The translations under genes were made by a program, and so were the position numbers. The notes below the pieces were generated by a model, which was given only the letters and a program-made list of their open reading frames with translations, was not told where the DNA came from and did not search any database. Source: CAZONU01 sp965370045 (lineage in GTDB: Bacteria > Planctomycetota > SZUA-567 > JAKLDR01). From it: a DNA stretch of 28,808 nucleotides. The stretch covers positions 1 through 28,808 of the forward strand of contig CBDUSI010000054.1 in assembly GCA_965370045.1 (NCBI GenBank), written 5' to 3'. This document shows, piece by piece, positions 8,820 to 16,328 of this stretch; position 1 is the stretch's first letter; every line of letters begins with the position of its first letter.

Positions 8820-9755
8820 CTAGCTCGGCGACAGGACGCGCGCCATGAGGCCGGCCGGGATCAGCGCGGCCAGCGTACCCAGCCCCAGCCACAGAGGCAC
8901 ACCGGGCCCCCCCGCCCGCCACTGGCCGATGACAATGGCGGCATCGAAGACGATTATCAGGATCACCGAGGCGCCCACCGCCCGGCGCACCGAGGCGAAG
9001 GTCACTTTCATGAGGGTCAGGATGAAGGCGGCCGCGGTCGCGAATATCAACAGGATCAACAGGCCCCGGCCCAGCACCAGACCCCAGGACAGCGGTCCGT
9101 CGAGCACCTTGAACGACGCCGCGAACAGCACCAGGGGCAGCCCGGCGGCGGCCCCGAAGAGCACCCAGGGCCCGGCGCCGCCGGCCGGCCGGTCCTCGTA
9201 GTGGCTCGCGACGGTGACGATCACCACGTACAGGCCCATGAGCAACGGCGCCCAGATCAGCACCTGGTTGACCCGGAAGGAGGTCAGGCTCATCCCCGTG
9301 GTCATGCCCAGCAGTACGTTGAGGAACCGGCAAAGGCCCATGGCCAGCGCGCCCAGTATCATGAAGCGTTTGAACAGCCCGTTGTACAGCCATATAGCGG
9401 TGACCAGCAGCCCGGTGACCAGCACGGTGGTGGCGCTTCCGAGCAGCACGGCCATCCCCAGCGCGGCCAGCACCAGGAAGAGGCCCAGCGCGTAGGCCCG
9501 TCCCAGCGGCACCGCCCCGCTGGGCAGTGGCCGCTCGGGGCGGAAGCGGACGTCGTGCTCCAGGTCCAGACAGTCGTTGAATATCGCGCCCGAAGCGTAG
9601 AGCGCGACGGAAATGAATATCAGCGCCAGCAGGTGATGCCATCTGGCCCGGCCCAGAGTGCCGTCCACCGCGGCCATGAGCACGAAACCGGTCACCACGT
9701 TGCTGGCGGCGGTGAACAGGTTGGGGGCGCGGATCAGCTGGAGATAGGCCTTCAA
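8820..9755 (-). CDS. UbiA-family prenyltransferase
   Basis: A 311-aa integral membrane protein with about eight or nine hydrophobic helices. The first prenyl-diphosphate/Mg-binding motif is clear: NDCLDLEHD with N60, D61, D64 and D68, followed by RFRPERPLPSG. Family members attach polyprenyl groups to acceptors such as quinone precursors, haem, phosphoribose or sugars; the pattern resembles the EboC-like subgroup. The second Asp-rich motif is not obvious in its usual place, where NGLFKRFMILGALAMGLCRFLN is read in two parts with no DxxxD. The start is TTG at 9755, whose TTGA overlaps the upstream stop by 4 nt; the usual family N-terminus (LIRAPNLFTAASN) begins right after. It is embedded between a PilP-like gene and the O-antigen-ligase-like gene, suggesting a lipid-linked intermediate in the same process (inference). 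Confidence 0.8.
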   Translation of the reverse strand: MKAYLQLIRAPNLFTAASNVVTGFVLMAAVDGTLGRARWHHLLALIFISVALYASGAIFNDCLDLEHDVRFRPERPLPSGAVPLGRAYALGLFLVLAALGMAVLLGSATTVLVTGLLVTAIWLYNGLFKRFMILGALAMGLCRFLNVLLGMTTGMSLTSFRVNQVLIWAPLLMGLYVVIVTVASHYEDRPAGGAGPWVLFGAAAGLPLVLFAASFKVLDGPLSWGLVLGRGLLILLIFATAAAFILTLMKVTFASVRRAVGASVILIIVFDAAIVIGQWRAGGPGVPLWLGLGTLAALIPAGLMARVLSPS

Positions 9756-10396
9756 TCGCCGGACCCCGCTCGCGCGGAGTCACGGCTCGCGGCGCGGCGG
9801 CCGTAGAGATCGCGCATCAGGAAGCGTTTCCCCCTCTTGTTTTCCAGCAGCACGCTGTGAGAGGTTATCCGGATGATGCGCAAATTCAAGTTCGGCCAGA
9901 CGTCACCGGCGTCCAGCCCGCGGTTCTCGCCGTCCTGCTTGGCCTTGAGTACTACACGCCACCTGCCGCCGGAGGGACGATGGACCCCGATGAAGTCGGC
10001 GGGGACCTCGTAGACTTCCGGGACGCGTTGCTTCGCTTTCGTCCCCTGCTTGTCCTTCAGCCTATTTATCAGCTCATCAAGTTGCTTCTGGTCGGGAATT
10101 CGGCCCTTCTCGTCCCGCCCGGTCTTCTCCTTCGCGCCTCCTCGTTTGTCGTCGGCCAGTGTTCCGCGCTTCTCCCGCCGCTCTCGCCAGGCCGCGAACG
10201 GATTTCGGCCGGCGAGGTCCGGGGGGCCCTCGTCGTTCGGGAGGCTGACCCGCACGCTCCCGGGCACCTGGCAGATAACGCGGTGCTCGCCGTGTCCCTC
10301 GAACGCGGGCCGGCCCACCAAAGCGTAGGCACAGGCCATGCAAAGGCCCAGGGCACTGCCCAGAAAGACCAGTTTCTCGCGGTTCAGGCGCCTCAT
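9752..10396 (-). CDS. PilP/GspC-like inner-membrane assembly protein, copy 2
   Basis: A 214-aa bitopic protein with a cytoplasmic start MRRLNREKL, a transmembrane helix at ~7-25, a charged linker at ~70-120 and a C-terminal beta-rich domain at ~125-200 (YEVPADFIGVHRPSGG ... GENRGLDAGDVWPNLNLRI ... SVLLENKRGKRFLMRDLYG). This domain resembles the homology region of GspC/PilP, which links inner-membrane components to the secretin in type II secretion and type IV pili. It is clearly paralogous to the gene directly upstream. The ATG at 10396 was chosen because GGGTGAG lies 3 nt upstream; a TTG further out has no support. Its stop overlaps the UbiA start. Function is inferred from operon context and fold pattern. 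Confidence 0.65.
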   Translation of the reverse strand: MRRLNREKLVFLGSALGLCMACAYALVGRPAFEGHGEHRVICQVPGSVRVSLPNDEGPPDLAGRNPFAAWRERREKRGTLADDKRGGAKEKTGRDEKGRIPDQKQLDELINRLKDKQGTKAKQRVPEVYEVPADFIGVHRPSGGRWRVVLKAKQDGENRGLDAGDVWPNLNLRIIRITSHSVLLENKRGKRFLMRDLYGRRAASRDSARAGSGD

Positions 10397-10427
10397 AATC
10401 TCACCCGCCAATCAGGCCTCGCCGCTC

Positions 10428-11075
10428 TTACCCGGTTTCGCCCGGTTTCGCCTTCTTCCCGTACAGGTCGCGCATCAGGAAACGCTCGCCCTTATCGTTC
10501 TCCAGCAGCACGCTGGTCAAGGTGACTTTCTTGATGGTCAGGCCGGTCTCCGGCCAGATGTCGCCCTCGCTGAGGTAGCGGTTCTCGCCAGTCTGCTTGA
10601 CCTTGAGCAGCACGTATATCTTCCCGTCGGGAGTGCGCTGGATGCCCTTGAAGTTGACCGGCACCTCGTAGGCCTTGGGAGCCGTCGGCCGCGGCGGCTT
10701 GGGTGTCGGCGGCGGCTTGGGCGGCTTGGGCGGGCGCGGCGGCCTGGGAGGCCTGGGAGGCCTGGGCGGCTTGGGGGGGTTGGGCCCCACCACCGGCCGG
10801 ACAGGAGGCTTGGGCGGCTTGACCGTCCGCGGGGGAACCCAGGCGGCGAAGGGATTGGGCCGCGCGCCGGCCAGGGAGCGCTCCAGTTCGCCGGGCCGCG
10901 ACCTGTACAGGTTGACGATCAGCGGCCCGGGCGCGCCGCTCTTCACCCGGTGCTGGCCGACCTCCGCGAAGGATGGTTCGGAAATCACCGAGTAGCCCCC
11001 GGCCAATATCAGCACGCCGGCCACGCCGAAGAAGATCAGCTTCTCGCGGTTGAGCCAGGCGCCCTTGAGAATCAC
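10428..11075 (-). CDS. PilP/GspC-like inner-membrane assembly protein with proline-rich linker, copy 1
   Basis: A 215-aa bitopic protein. A GTG start at 11075 overlaps the stop of the PilO-like gene (GTGA), giving MILKGAWLNREKL and then a transmembrane helix. A proline-rich linker built of PPRPPK-type units spans ~85-140. The C-terminal beta domain (YEVPVNFKGIQRTPDGK ... GENRYLSEGDIWPETGLTI ... SVLLENDKGERFLMRDLYG) aligns closely with the following gene. PilP and GspC use extended linkers like this to cross the periplasm and contact the secretin. The open frame continues upstream, but that extension is antiparallel to no recognised protein sequence and overlaps the PilO-like gene, so it is not coding. 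A 31-nt gap separates it from copy 2. Confidence 0.65.
   Translation of the reverse strand: MILKGAWLNREKLIFFGVAGVLILAGGYSVISEPSFAEVGQHRVKSGAPGPLIVNLYRSRPGELERSLAGARPNPFAAWVPPRTVKPPKPPVRPVVGPNPPKPPRPPRPPRPPRPPKPPKPPPTPKPPRPTAPKAYEVPVNFKGIQRTPDGKIYVLLKVKQTGENRYLSEGDIWPETGLTIKKVTLTSVLLENDKGERFLMRDLYGKKAKPGETG
10686..10826 (-). repeat. Degenerate tandem repeat encoding a Pro/Lys/Arg-rich linker
   Basis: Imperfect 9-nt units (GGCCTGGGA and GGCTTGGGC on the plus strand) encode PPR/PPK triplets in the PilP-like protein. The paralogue 3' of it lacks the repeat and has a charged linker instead. Confidence 0.75.
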
Positions 11076-12073
11076 TCCGGCAACCCCCAGCCGCTCAGCG
11101 GCCGACGGGACGGGACGTAGGCCGGGCCCTTTGGCTTCCTGCTGGAAGCTTTCCCCTTCGTGAAGTCCATGCAGGCCGCGGAGATGGTCAGCAGCACCTC
11201 GCCGGGACGCATCATGTCGCTGTGGTCGCTGGACACCGAACCGGCGGCGCTGTCCATCTTGAAGGCGCGAATCACCAGGAAGTGACGCTGGCCGCGCATG
11301 CCGTGGAAGAACTTCATCACCGAGTCCACCGAACCGATCACCTTGATGCTCACCGGGTAGTTCTTGATGAACTTGTTCTTGTAGGGCCCCCAGATCACCT
11401 TGGGCTGGCCCCGGCCCCTCTTGGGATTGCGCACCTTTCCGTAGGCAGCCTCGTAGCTGACCTTCTCGGGCTTGACCTCCAGCACCCAACTGACCCCCTG
11501 GTCAATGGCCAGCTTGGTGATGCGGTCGGCCAGGGCCAGCTTGCGCAGCTCGTCCTCGGCCCTGGCCAGCTTGACCCTGTCCGGCCGCGCATCGGGCTTG
11601 AAGCCCAGCCATCTCTCGGCCAGCTTGGTGTGCGAGCCCTTGGGATTGTTCACGCGGTACTTGTCGACGTTCTCGGCGACTATCTGGTAGCGCTGGGCCA
11701 GATACACGCCGGGGATCTGCAGGGGCTGGCCCTTGGCGTCCTTGGGCACCTCCACCCAGGGGAAGTCCTTCTTGAAGGGGAAGCGCAGCCGGTTGGTGAG
11801 ATCCTTCAGCTGCCCCTCGTAATCCCCCTTGCGCTGCTGGCAGTCCCTGCGAACCTCCGCCAGCAGGGGCAGAAAAACGCCATTGGGTTTTTCCTTGATA
11901 TTGACCTCCGGATACATCTTGCCCAACTGGCCCCTGAGGGACCCGATTTTCTCGGCGTGCTCGCGGGACTCCTCGGCCGCGCTCCGGGCCCAGGCGAAGT
12001 GGACCAGCAGGAACAGGAACAACACCGCCCCCCCGACCATGATTGCGCTGCGGTGCTTCTCCCAGAAGCTCAT
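11072..12073 (-). CDS. PilO-like type IV pilus / type II secretion assembly protein
   Basis: A 333-aa bitopic inner-membrane protein. The short cytoplasmic N-terminus MSFWEKHRS is followed by one transmembrane helix (~10-30), an Ala/Glu-rich predicted coiled coil (~31-75) and a periplasmic domain. The domain includes YPVSIKVIGSVDSVMKFFHGMRG followed by FLVIRAFKMD, which matches the pattern of PilO/GspM ferredoxin-like domains (G-x-y near a helix, then a strand reporting on a residue pair). At 333 aa it is longer than typical PilO (~200 aa), with an extra central segment ~80-215. The ATG overlaps the PilM-N stop by 4 nt (ATGA), and its own stop overlaps the next GTG. Such proteins form the inner-membrane alignment complex with PilM, PilN and PilP. 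The assignment rests on topology and context more than on strong motifs. Confidence 0.65.
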   Translation of the reverse strand: MSFWEKHRSAIMVGGAVLFLFLLVHFAWARSAAEESREHAEKIGSLRGQLGKMYPEVNIKEKPNGVFLPLLAEVRRDCQQRKGDYEGQLKDLTNRLRFPFKKDFPWVEVPKDAKGQPLQIPGVYLAQRYQIVAENVDKYRVNNPKGSHTKLAERWLGFKPDARPDRVKLARAEDELRKLALADRITKLAIDQGVSWVLEVKPEKVSYEAAYGKVRNPKRGRGQPKVIWGPYKNKFIKNYPVSIKVIGSVDSVMKFFHGMRGQRHFLVIRAFKMDSAAGSVSSDHSDMMRPGEVLLTISAACMDFTKGKASSRKPKGPAYVPSRRPLSGWGLPE

Positions 12074-13917
12074 CGCTTCCTGCTCCCGGAGGCCAGCCGG
12101 TCGACTGCTCCCGCTCCCGGTTGGGCCAGCACTATCTCCAGAACGAACTCGTGCCGGGCCTTGCCTTTCTCCTCCAGGAACTTCTTGTCAGGATCGTACT
12201 GCATGAAGCGGGGGATAACCTCGCTGACGATCTTCAGCTGGGAGCCCTTGCGCTGGAGGGCCAGGCGGTAATCCTCAATGAGGTCCATCACCGCCCTGGC
12301 CGCGGCGGCCCGCGCGGCGTCCTCGGTCACCGAGCCCTTCACCTTGGCGGTGGCGAAGCCCCGGATGTAGACCCGGCGCGCCTGCTGCAGGCTCTGGGTA
12401 CGCTCCTTCGCGGCCGGCCCGGCCACCGCGGGCGGACGGTTGCCGGTCTCGACCAGCACCACGCTCTTCTCGAATTTCCCGCCGGTGCACTTCTTGAGGA
12501 GGCTCAGCACCTGGACTATGTCCCGACCGGAGTGGACGCGCTCCTCCAAGGCCTTGACCTCGTCCCGGCGCTGCCGGGTGTCCTTAAACAGCGTGCCGAA
12601 CTGCTTGCGGTCCTTCTTGGCGTCGGCCAGCAGCTTCTCGATGCGCCCGTGCTCGTCGGCGTAGACGCTGCGGTTGCGCCCGGTCACCCAGGTCAGCAGC
12701 CCGGCGACGAGGAATATGCAACCGGCGGCGTACCACATCCACAGGCCGGCGTCCAGGAAGCGCCGGCGGGCCTTGACGTCCTCCGGGACCATGGACATGG
12801 TCACCGAGCCAGGCACCAGGCGCGAGGCGGCCAGGCCCAGCGCCACCGAGTAGCGCGGGGCCTCCGCGGATATCTCTGAGACGTCCTTGGCCGAGAGCCC
12901 ACCCAGGCTCACCTGCCGGAAGGGCTCCAGGGGAGCGACGCGCATGCGCATGCGCCGGGCCAGGGCCTCGGTCAGCCCCGGCAGCATCGACCCGCCGCCG
13001 GTGACCAACATCTCCTCGGGCCGCAGCTTGGCCTGCTTGGTCTGGGCCCGGCAGTACATCAGTGAACTCTCGATGCCCCCCGCCAGGGCGCCCATCTCGC
13101 GGGCCAGCGCCGCGGAAATCTTCTTCTGGACTGCGGGCAGGTCCGCGTCCTCGCCCTCTCCCGGGGGCAGTATGCAGCCCTTCTCGCGCTTGAGGACCTC
13201 GGCCTCCTCGGAACTGAGCCCCGCGGCCTCGGCCACCGCGGCGCTGAAGCGCGCCCCGCCGCCGGGCACGCTGCGCGCGAAGTAGAGCAGGCCGTCGCGG
13301 ACCACCACGACGCCCAGAGTGTCCGCGCCGATGTCCACCAGCAGGACGGTGCGATCAAGCTCGGCCCCGTGGCCGTGAAGGTAGGCGTTGAACAGGCCCA
13401 GGGTGTTGAGATCCACGTCGCCGCGGGGCAGCCCCGCCCTGCGCGCCGTGTCGATGCGCCCGCGCAACTGGCGCTCCTGGACCATGGCCAGCATGACCGT
13501 GAGCTGCCCGCCCACGTCGGGCAGGTCCAGGATGCGGTAGTCGAAGGCCGAGGGCTCCTGCGCGGCGCTTTGCTCCTCGACCTCGTACTTCATCATCATT
13601 TCCATTTTCCAGGGAGGCACCGGGGGAACTTGCAGATAGCGAATCAGTCCGGCGCTGCCGCTCAGGCCCAGCACGGAGAGCCCGGAACGGAAGGGCCCGC
13701 GCCTGAGCAGCGAGGCCAGGTTGGTGCGAATCTCCTTGAGCTGCTCGGGGCTCTCGGTTACGCGCTCGCTGTCGCGGCGACCACGGGCGGCCCCGGCCCT
13801 GAGCGGCAGGTCCGTGGAGGCCCCGGCGACCAGCTCGAGCTGGCCCGAGCGCTGCGTCAGGCGCACGGCTCGGATGCCGCTCGCGCCGATGTCCGCGCCG
13901 GTCACCGCCTGGGACAC
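12070..13917 (-). CDS. PilM-PilN fusion protein (pilus assembly ATPase-like/adaptor)
   Basis: A 615-aa protein. Residues 1-~370 are a PilM-type actin-like domain: first phosphate loop TGADIGASGIRAVRL, second DIGADTLGVVVV, adenosine region VTGGGSMLPGLTEALARR. After this comes MVPEDVKARRRF, which resembles the INLLP-type cytoplasmic tail by which PilN binds PilM. A transmembrane helix (~393-415), a coiled coil (~420-475) and a PilN-like periplasmic domain (~480-600) follow. PilM and PilN are normally separate proteins of about 350 and 200 aa. The GTG at 13917 has GGGAGGG eight nt upstream, 29 nt after the secretin stop. It should form the cytoplasm-to-periplasm link of the assembly platform. 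Confidence 0.8.
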   Translation of the reverse strand: MSQAVTGADIGASGIRAVRLTQRSGQLELVAGASTDLPLRAGAARGRRDSERVTESPEQLKEIRTNLASLLRRGPFRSGLSVLGLSGSAGLIRYLQVPPVPPWKMEMMMKYEVEEQSAAQEPSAFDYRILDLPDVGGQLTVMLAMVQERQLRGRIDTARRAGLPRGDVDLNTLGLFNAYLHGHGAELDRTVLLVDIGADTLGVVVVRDGLLYFARSVPGGGARFSAAVAEAAGLSSEEAEVLKREKGCILPPGEGEDADLPAVQKKISAALAREMGALAGGIESSLMYCRAQTKQAKLRPEEMLVTGGGSMLPGLTEALARRMRMRVAPLEPFRQVSLGGLSAKDVSEISAEAPRYSVALGLAASRLVPGSVTMSMVPEDVKARRRFLDAGLWMWYAAGCIFLVAGLLTWVTGRNRSVYADEHGRIEKLLADAKKDRKQFGTLFKDTRQRRDEVKALEERVHSGRDIVQVLSLLKKCTGGKFEKSVVLVETGNRPPAVAGPAAKERTQSLQQARRVYIRGFATAKVKGSVTEDAARAAAARAVMDLIEDYRLALQRKGSQLKIVSEVIPRFMQYDPDKKFLEEKGKARHEFVLEIVLAQPGAGAVDRLASGSRKR

Positions 13918-13946
13918 GCCGGAACCCTCCCGATTGCCCCCGGGCC

Positions 13947-16037
13947 CTACTTCCCCAGGCCGTTGGCGGCCCCGGGCTCGGGGTAGCTGAACCAGGGCCC
14001 CTCGATGGCCCGCTTCCTGCCGCCGGTGCCCGCGGGACTGTCGGCCCCGTTGCCGTCGACGTAGTGCCGGCCGCTGGGATGGATGATCTGGGCCTTGACC
14101 ACTATGACCAGGTGACTCTTGCCCACGGTATCCACCTCGTGCCGGAAGAGCGCGCCCAGCAGCGGGATGTCTCCGAGGATGGGCACCTTGGTGGTGGTCC
14201 GGCTGGTCTCCTGGCTCATCAGCCCGCCGATGACCACCAGGTCACCGTCCTGCACCACCATGCGGGTCAGGAGCTCCTTGTCGTTGAAGATCGGCTGCGG
14301 GGTTGCCGGGACCGGCTCGTCCTCGCGGAGTTGGAGCACCTGCACGCTCTCGAACTGCTTGGTCCCGCCGCTGACATCGCTGATCTTGGGGTGCAGCTCG
14401 AGGATGATGTGCCGCAGGTCGCGGCCCACGCTGGGGGTTACCTCCAGCAGGAAGCCAATCCGCTGCTGCTGGAGCACCGGGACGTAGTTGCTGACCCGCT
14501 CGATCTGTTGACCCTCGTTGGTCACGTCCACGGTGGAGACCTCGCGCCAGTCGCTGACGTAGTTGAACTGGGTACTGATATCGATGACGCCCTTCTGGTT
14601 GTTGAGGGTGATGATCTGCGGGGCGCTGAGGATCTTGGCGCGGCCCTTCTGCTGCAGGGCGCGCAGGGTCATGGCGAAGAGCGGGTCGGTGTCCGAGCCC
14701 GTGACCATGGCGGTGAGCCCGGTGCCCCCGGTGACTCCCAGGTCGCTGCCCGAACCGACGCTCAGCCCGATGTCCTGGCCCGGCTTGGTGTTCATCGAGA
14801 AGTCCAGACCCAGGTCAGAGAGGTCGTCCACGCTGATGGTGATGAACCGGGTGCTGATCAGCACCTGGATAGGCGGACGGTCCATCATCTCCAGCATCTC
14901 GGAGAGGCGCTCGTGCATCTGCGGGGTGGTCAGCACCATCAGCGAACTGGTCAGCTTGTCGATGTGCATCTCCGAGCCGCTGGGCCAGTCGGGCCAGGTC
15001 GACATCCAGTCAATCACGTCCTCGAGGTAGGTCTTCGGGGATGCAGCAGGAGCAGCAGGGCCGGCGGCGCCCCCGGGCAGAACCGCCCCGCGACCGCTAC
15101 TCCCCCCCCCGCCGCGCGGGCCGCTGCGAGCCCGACTGACCTTCATGGGCGTGGCCATCACCAGGCCGACGTTGAGCGGGTGGATGCGCACCTCCATGCC
15201 GGGATGCGCCTCGCCCTTCTGGGTGACCCAGATTGCCTCCTCGGTGACCGTGTAGGCGATGTCGTCAACGTTCCTGACGATGAACTTGAGGATCTCCTTG
15301 AGGGGCATGTTCTCGACCAGGACGGTCAGCTTCTTGTCGGTGAGCGCGTTCTGGTCGGCGATGACGTTCACCCCGGAGATGCGCTGGAGCGTGGAGAGCA
15401 GGAAGTCCAGGTCCACGTCCATGAGGTTGAGGTCCACCCGCTGGTTGAGCTTCTGCTCCATGGCCAGCATCTTCTCGCTCTTGGCGGGCTTGGCGACGCG
15501 CAGGGGCAGCGGGGCGATCAGACGCTTCTTCACGGGCCGGGGCAGCGGAGGCTTGCGGTCCGGGAAGTTGGAGGCATCGTCAACGTCGGCAATGGCCTCC
15601 TTGTCCTTCATCTTCCGTTCCTGGTCGAGCATCTTGAGGCGGTGCTCGATCTTGGTCTTCTCGGCCTCGTACTTGAGCTTCTGAGCCTTGAAGTTGCCGG
15701 GATCCCGCTTGAGTATCTGGCCGCACTTGTCGATGCACAGGTCCCAGTTGTCCTGCCAGTAGAAGGCCTTGGCGTCGCGGTACATCCGGTCGGTCACCGC
15801 CCGGAGCCGGGTCCGCAGCCTGGCGGCCTCCTTGGGGGTGATCCCGCGGACCTTGGGCTTCACCGGCTTTTCCTTGCTGGTCTTCGCCGGTGGAGTCGTC
15901 TTGGGCGGCGCGACCTCGTCCAGCATCTTCTTGGCGGGATCAGCAGCCTTTTCCCCGGCCTGTGTCGCGCTGCCCCAGAGGGCCAAGACCAGCAACGCTC
16001 CCAGGACGCGGAAAAGCCTGATGGGCTGAAGTCTCAT
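13947..16037 (-). CDS. Secretin (PilQ/GspD-type outer-membrane channel)
   Basis: A 696-aa exported protein with a signal peptide at residues 1-27 (cleavage after TQA) and a Lys-rich helical segment at ~60-140. A secretin/STN-type N domain spans ~200-275 (LDFLLSTLQRISGVNVIADQ). After a Gly/Ala-rich linker at ~300-330, a second N-type domain carries MHERLSEMLEMMDRPPIQV. The C-terminal secretin barrel region holds RAKILSAPQIITLNNQKG and the hallmark VPILGDIPLLGALFR starting near residue 618. Secretins form multimeric gated pores for type IV pili and type II secretion. The ATG at 16037 is preceded by GAGGAG at a good distance. It is the first gene of the seven-gene operon, the reverse of the usual pilMNOPQ order. 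No pilotin-binding S-domain is evident at the C-terminus, and no clear promoter was found in the 72-nt gap upstream, so read-through from the response-regulator gene is possible. Confidence 0.9.
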   Translation of the reverse strand: MRLQPIRLFRVLGALLVLALWGSATQAGEKAADPAKKMLDEVAPPKTTPPAKTSKEKPVKPKVRGITPKEAARLRTRLRAVTDRMYRDAKAFYWQDNWDLCIDKCGQILKRDPGNFKAQKLKYEAEKTKIEHRLKMLDQERKMKDKEAIADVDDASNFPDRKPPLPRPVKKRLIAPLPLRVAKPAKSEKMLAMEQKLNQRVDLNLMDVDLDFLLSTLQRISGVNVIADQNALTDKKLTVLVENMPLKEILKFIVRNVDDIAYTVTEEAIWVTQKGEAHPGMEVRIHPLNVGLVMATPMKVSRARSGPRGGGGSSGRGAVLPGGAAGPAAPAASPKTYLEDVIDWMSTWPDWPSGSEMHIDKLTSSLMVLTTPQMHERLSEMLEMMDRPPIQVLISTRFITISVDDLSDLGLDFSMNTKPGQDIGLSVGSGSDLGVTGGTGLTAMVTGSDTDPLFAMTLRALQQKGRAKILSAPQIITLNNQKGVIDISTQFNYVSDWREVSTVDVTNEGQQIERVSNYVPVLQQQRIGFLLEVTPSVGRDLRHIILELHPKISDVSGGTKQFESVQVLQLREDEPVPATPQPIFNDKELLTRMVVQDGDLVVIGGLMSQETSRTTTKVPILGDIPLLGALFRHEVDTVGKSHLVIVVKAQIIHPSGRHYVDGNGADSPAGTGGRKRAIEGPWFSYPEPGAANGLGK

Positions 16038-16109
16038 CCGTGTTCTCCTCAGCTTGGGCTGACTACCGTAAACGCCCGCTGTGCACCTATATAACCACTG
16101 ACGACGGGG

Positions 16110-16328
16110 CTAGGACACAAGATTCTTCAGCTGCTCACGGTCCAATCCGAAGCCCTGCGCGACCGCCCGATCCAGCCTGCCCAGCAGCTTGGGATCCGGC
16201 CCGGATGAGCCGATGCCCGCCCTTCTGACCAGGTCCGCGGCCAGCGAGGCGATCTCCTCCTGATACTCCAGCCCGGCGAGCCCCGCCGGACCAGGCAGGG
16301 GCATTCTCTCGATCTCAGCGGGGCTGAC
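16110..16328 (-). pseudogene. Severed C-terminal part of the receiver-TaqI_C fusion gene
   Basis: Directly after the TGA at 16331-16329, the same reading frame continues for 72 codons without interruption: VSPAEIERMPLPGP, then EYQEEIASLAADLVRRA, then LDRAVAQGFGLDREQLKNL, ending in TAG. These match, in order, what usually follows a TaqI-like specificity domain: a short 'xLPxP' strand, a helix of the eeIaxLvxxil type, and the terminal 'IDxlVyxlYGLtxeEixxv' motif. I therefore read it as the tail of the upstream gene cut off by one stop codon. An internal ATG at 16304 would give a separate 64-aa product, with only a weak GAGA ahead of it. Confidence 0.6.

Noticed and set aside
11076..11489. N-terminal extension of the first PilP-like frame
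   Set aside because: It lies within the PilO-like gene on the same strand in another frame, and the GTGA overlap at 11075-11072 gives a natural start.
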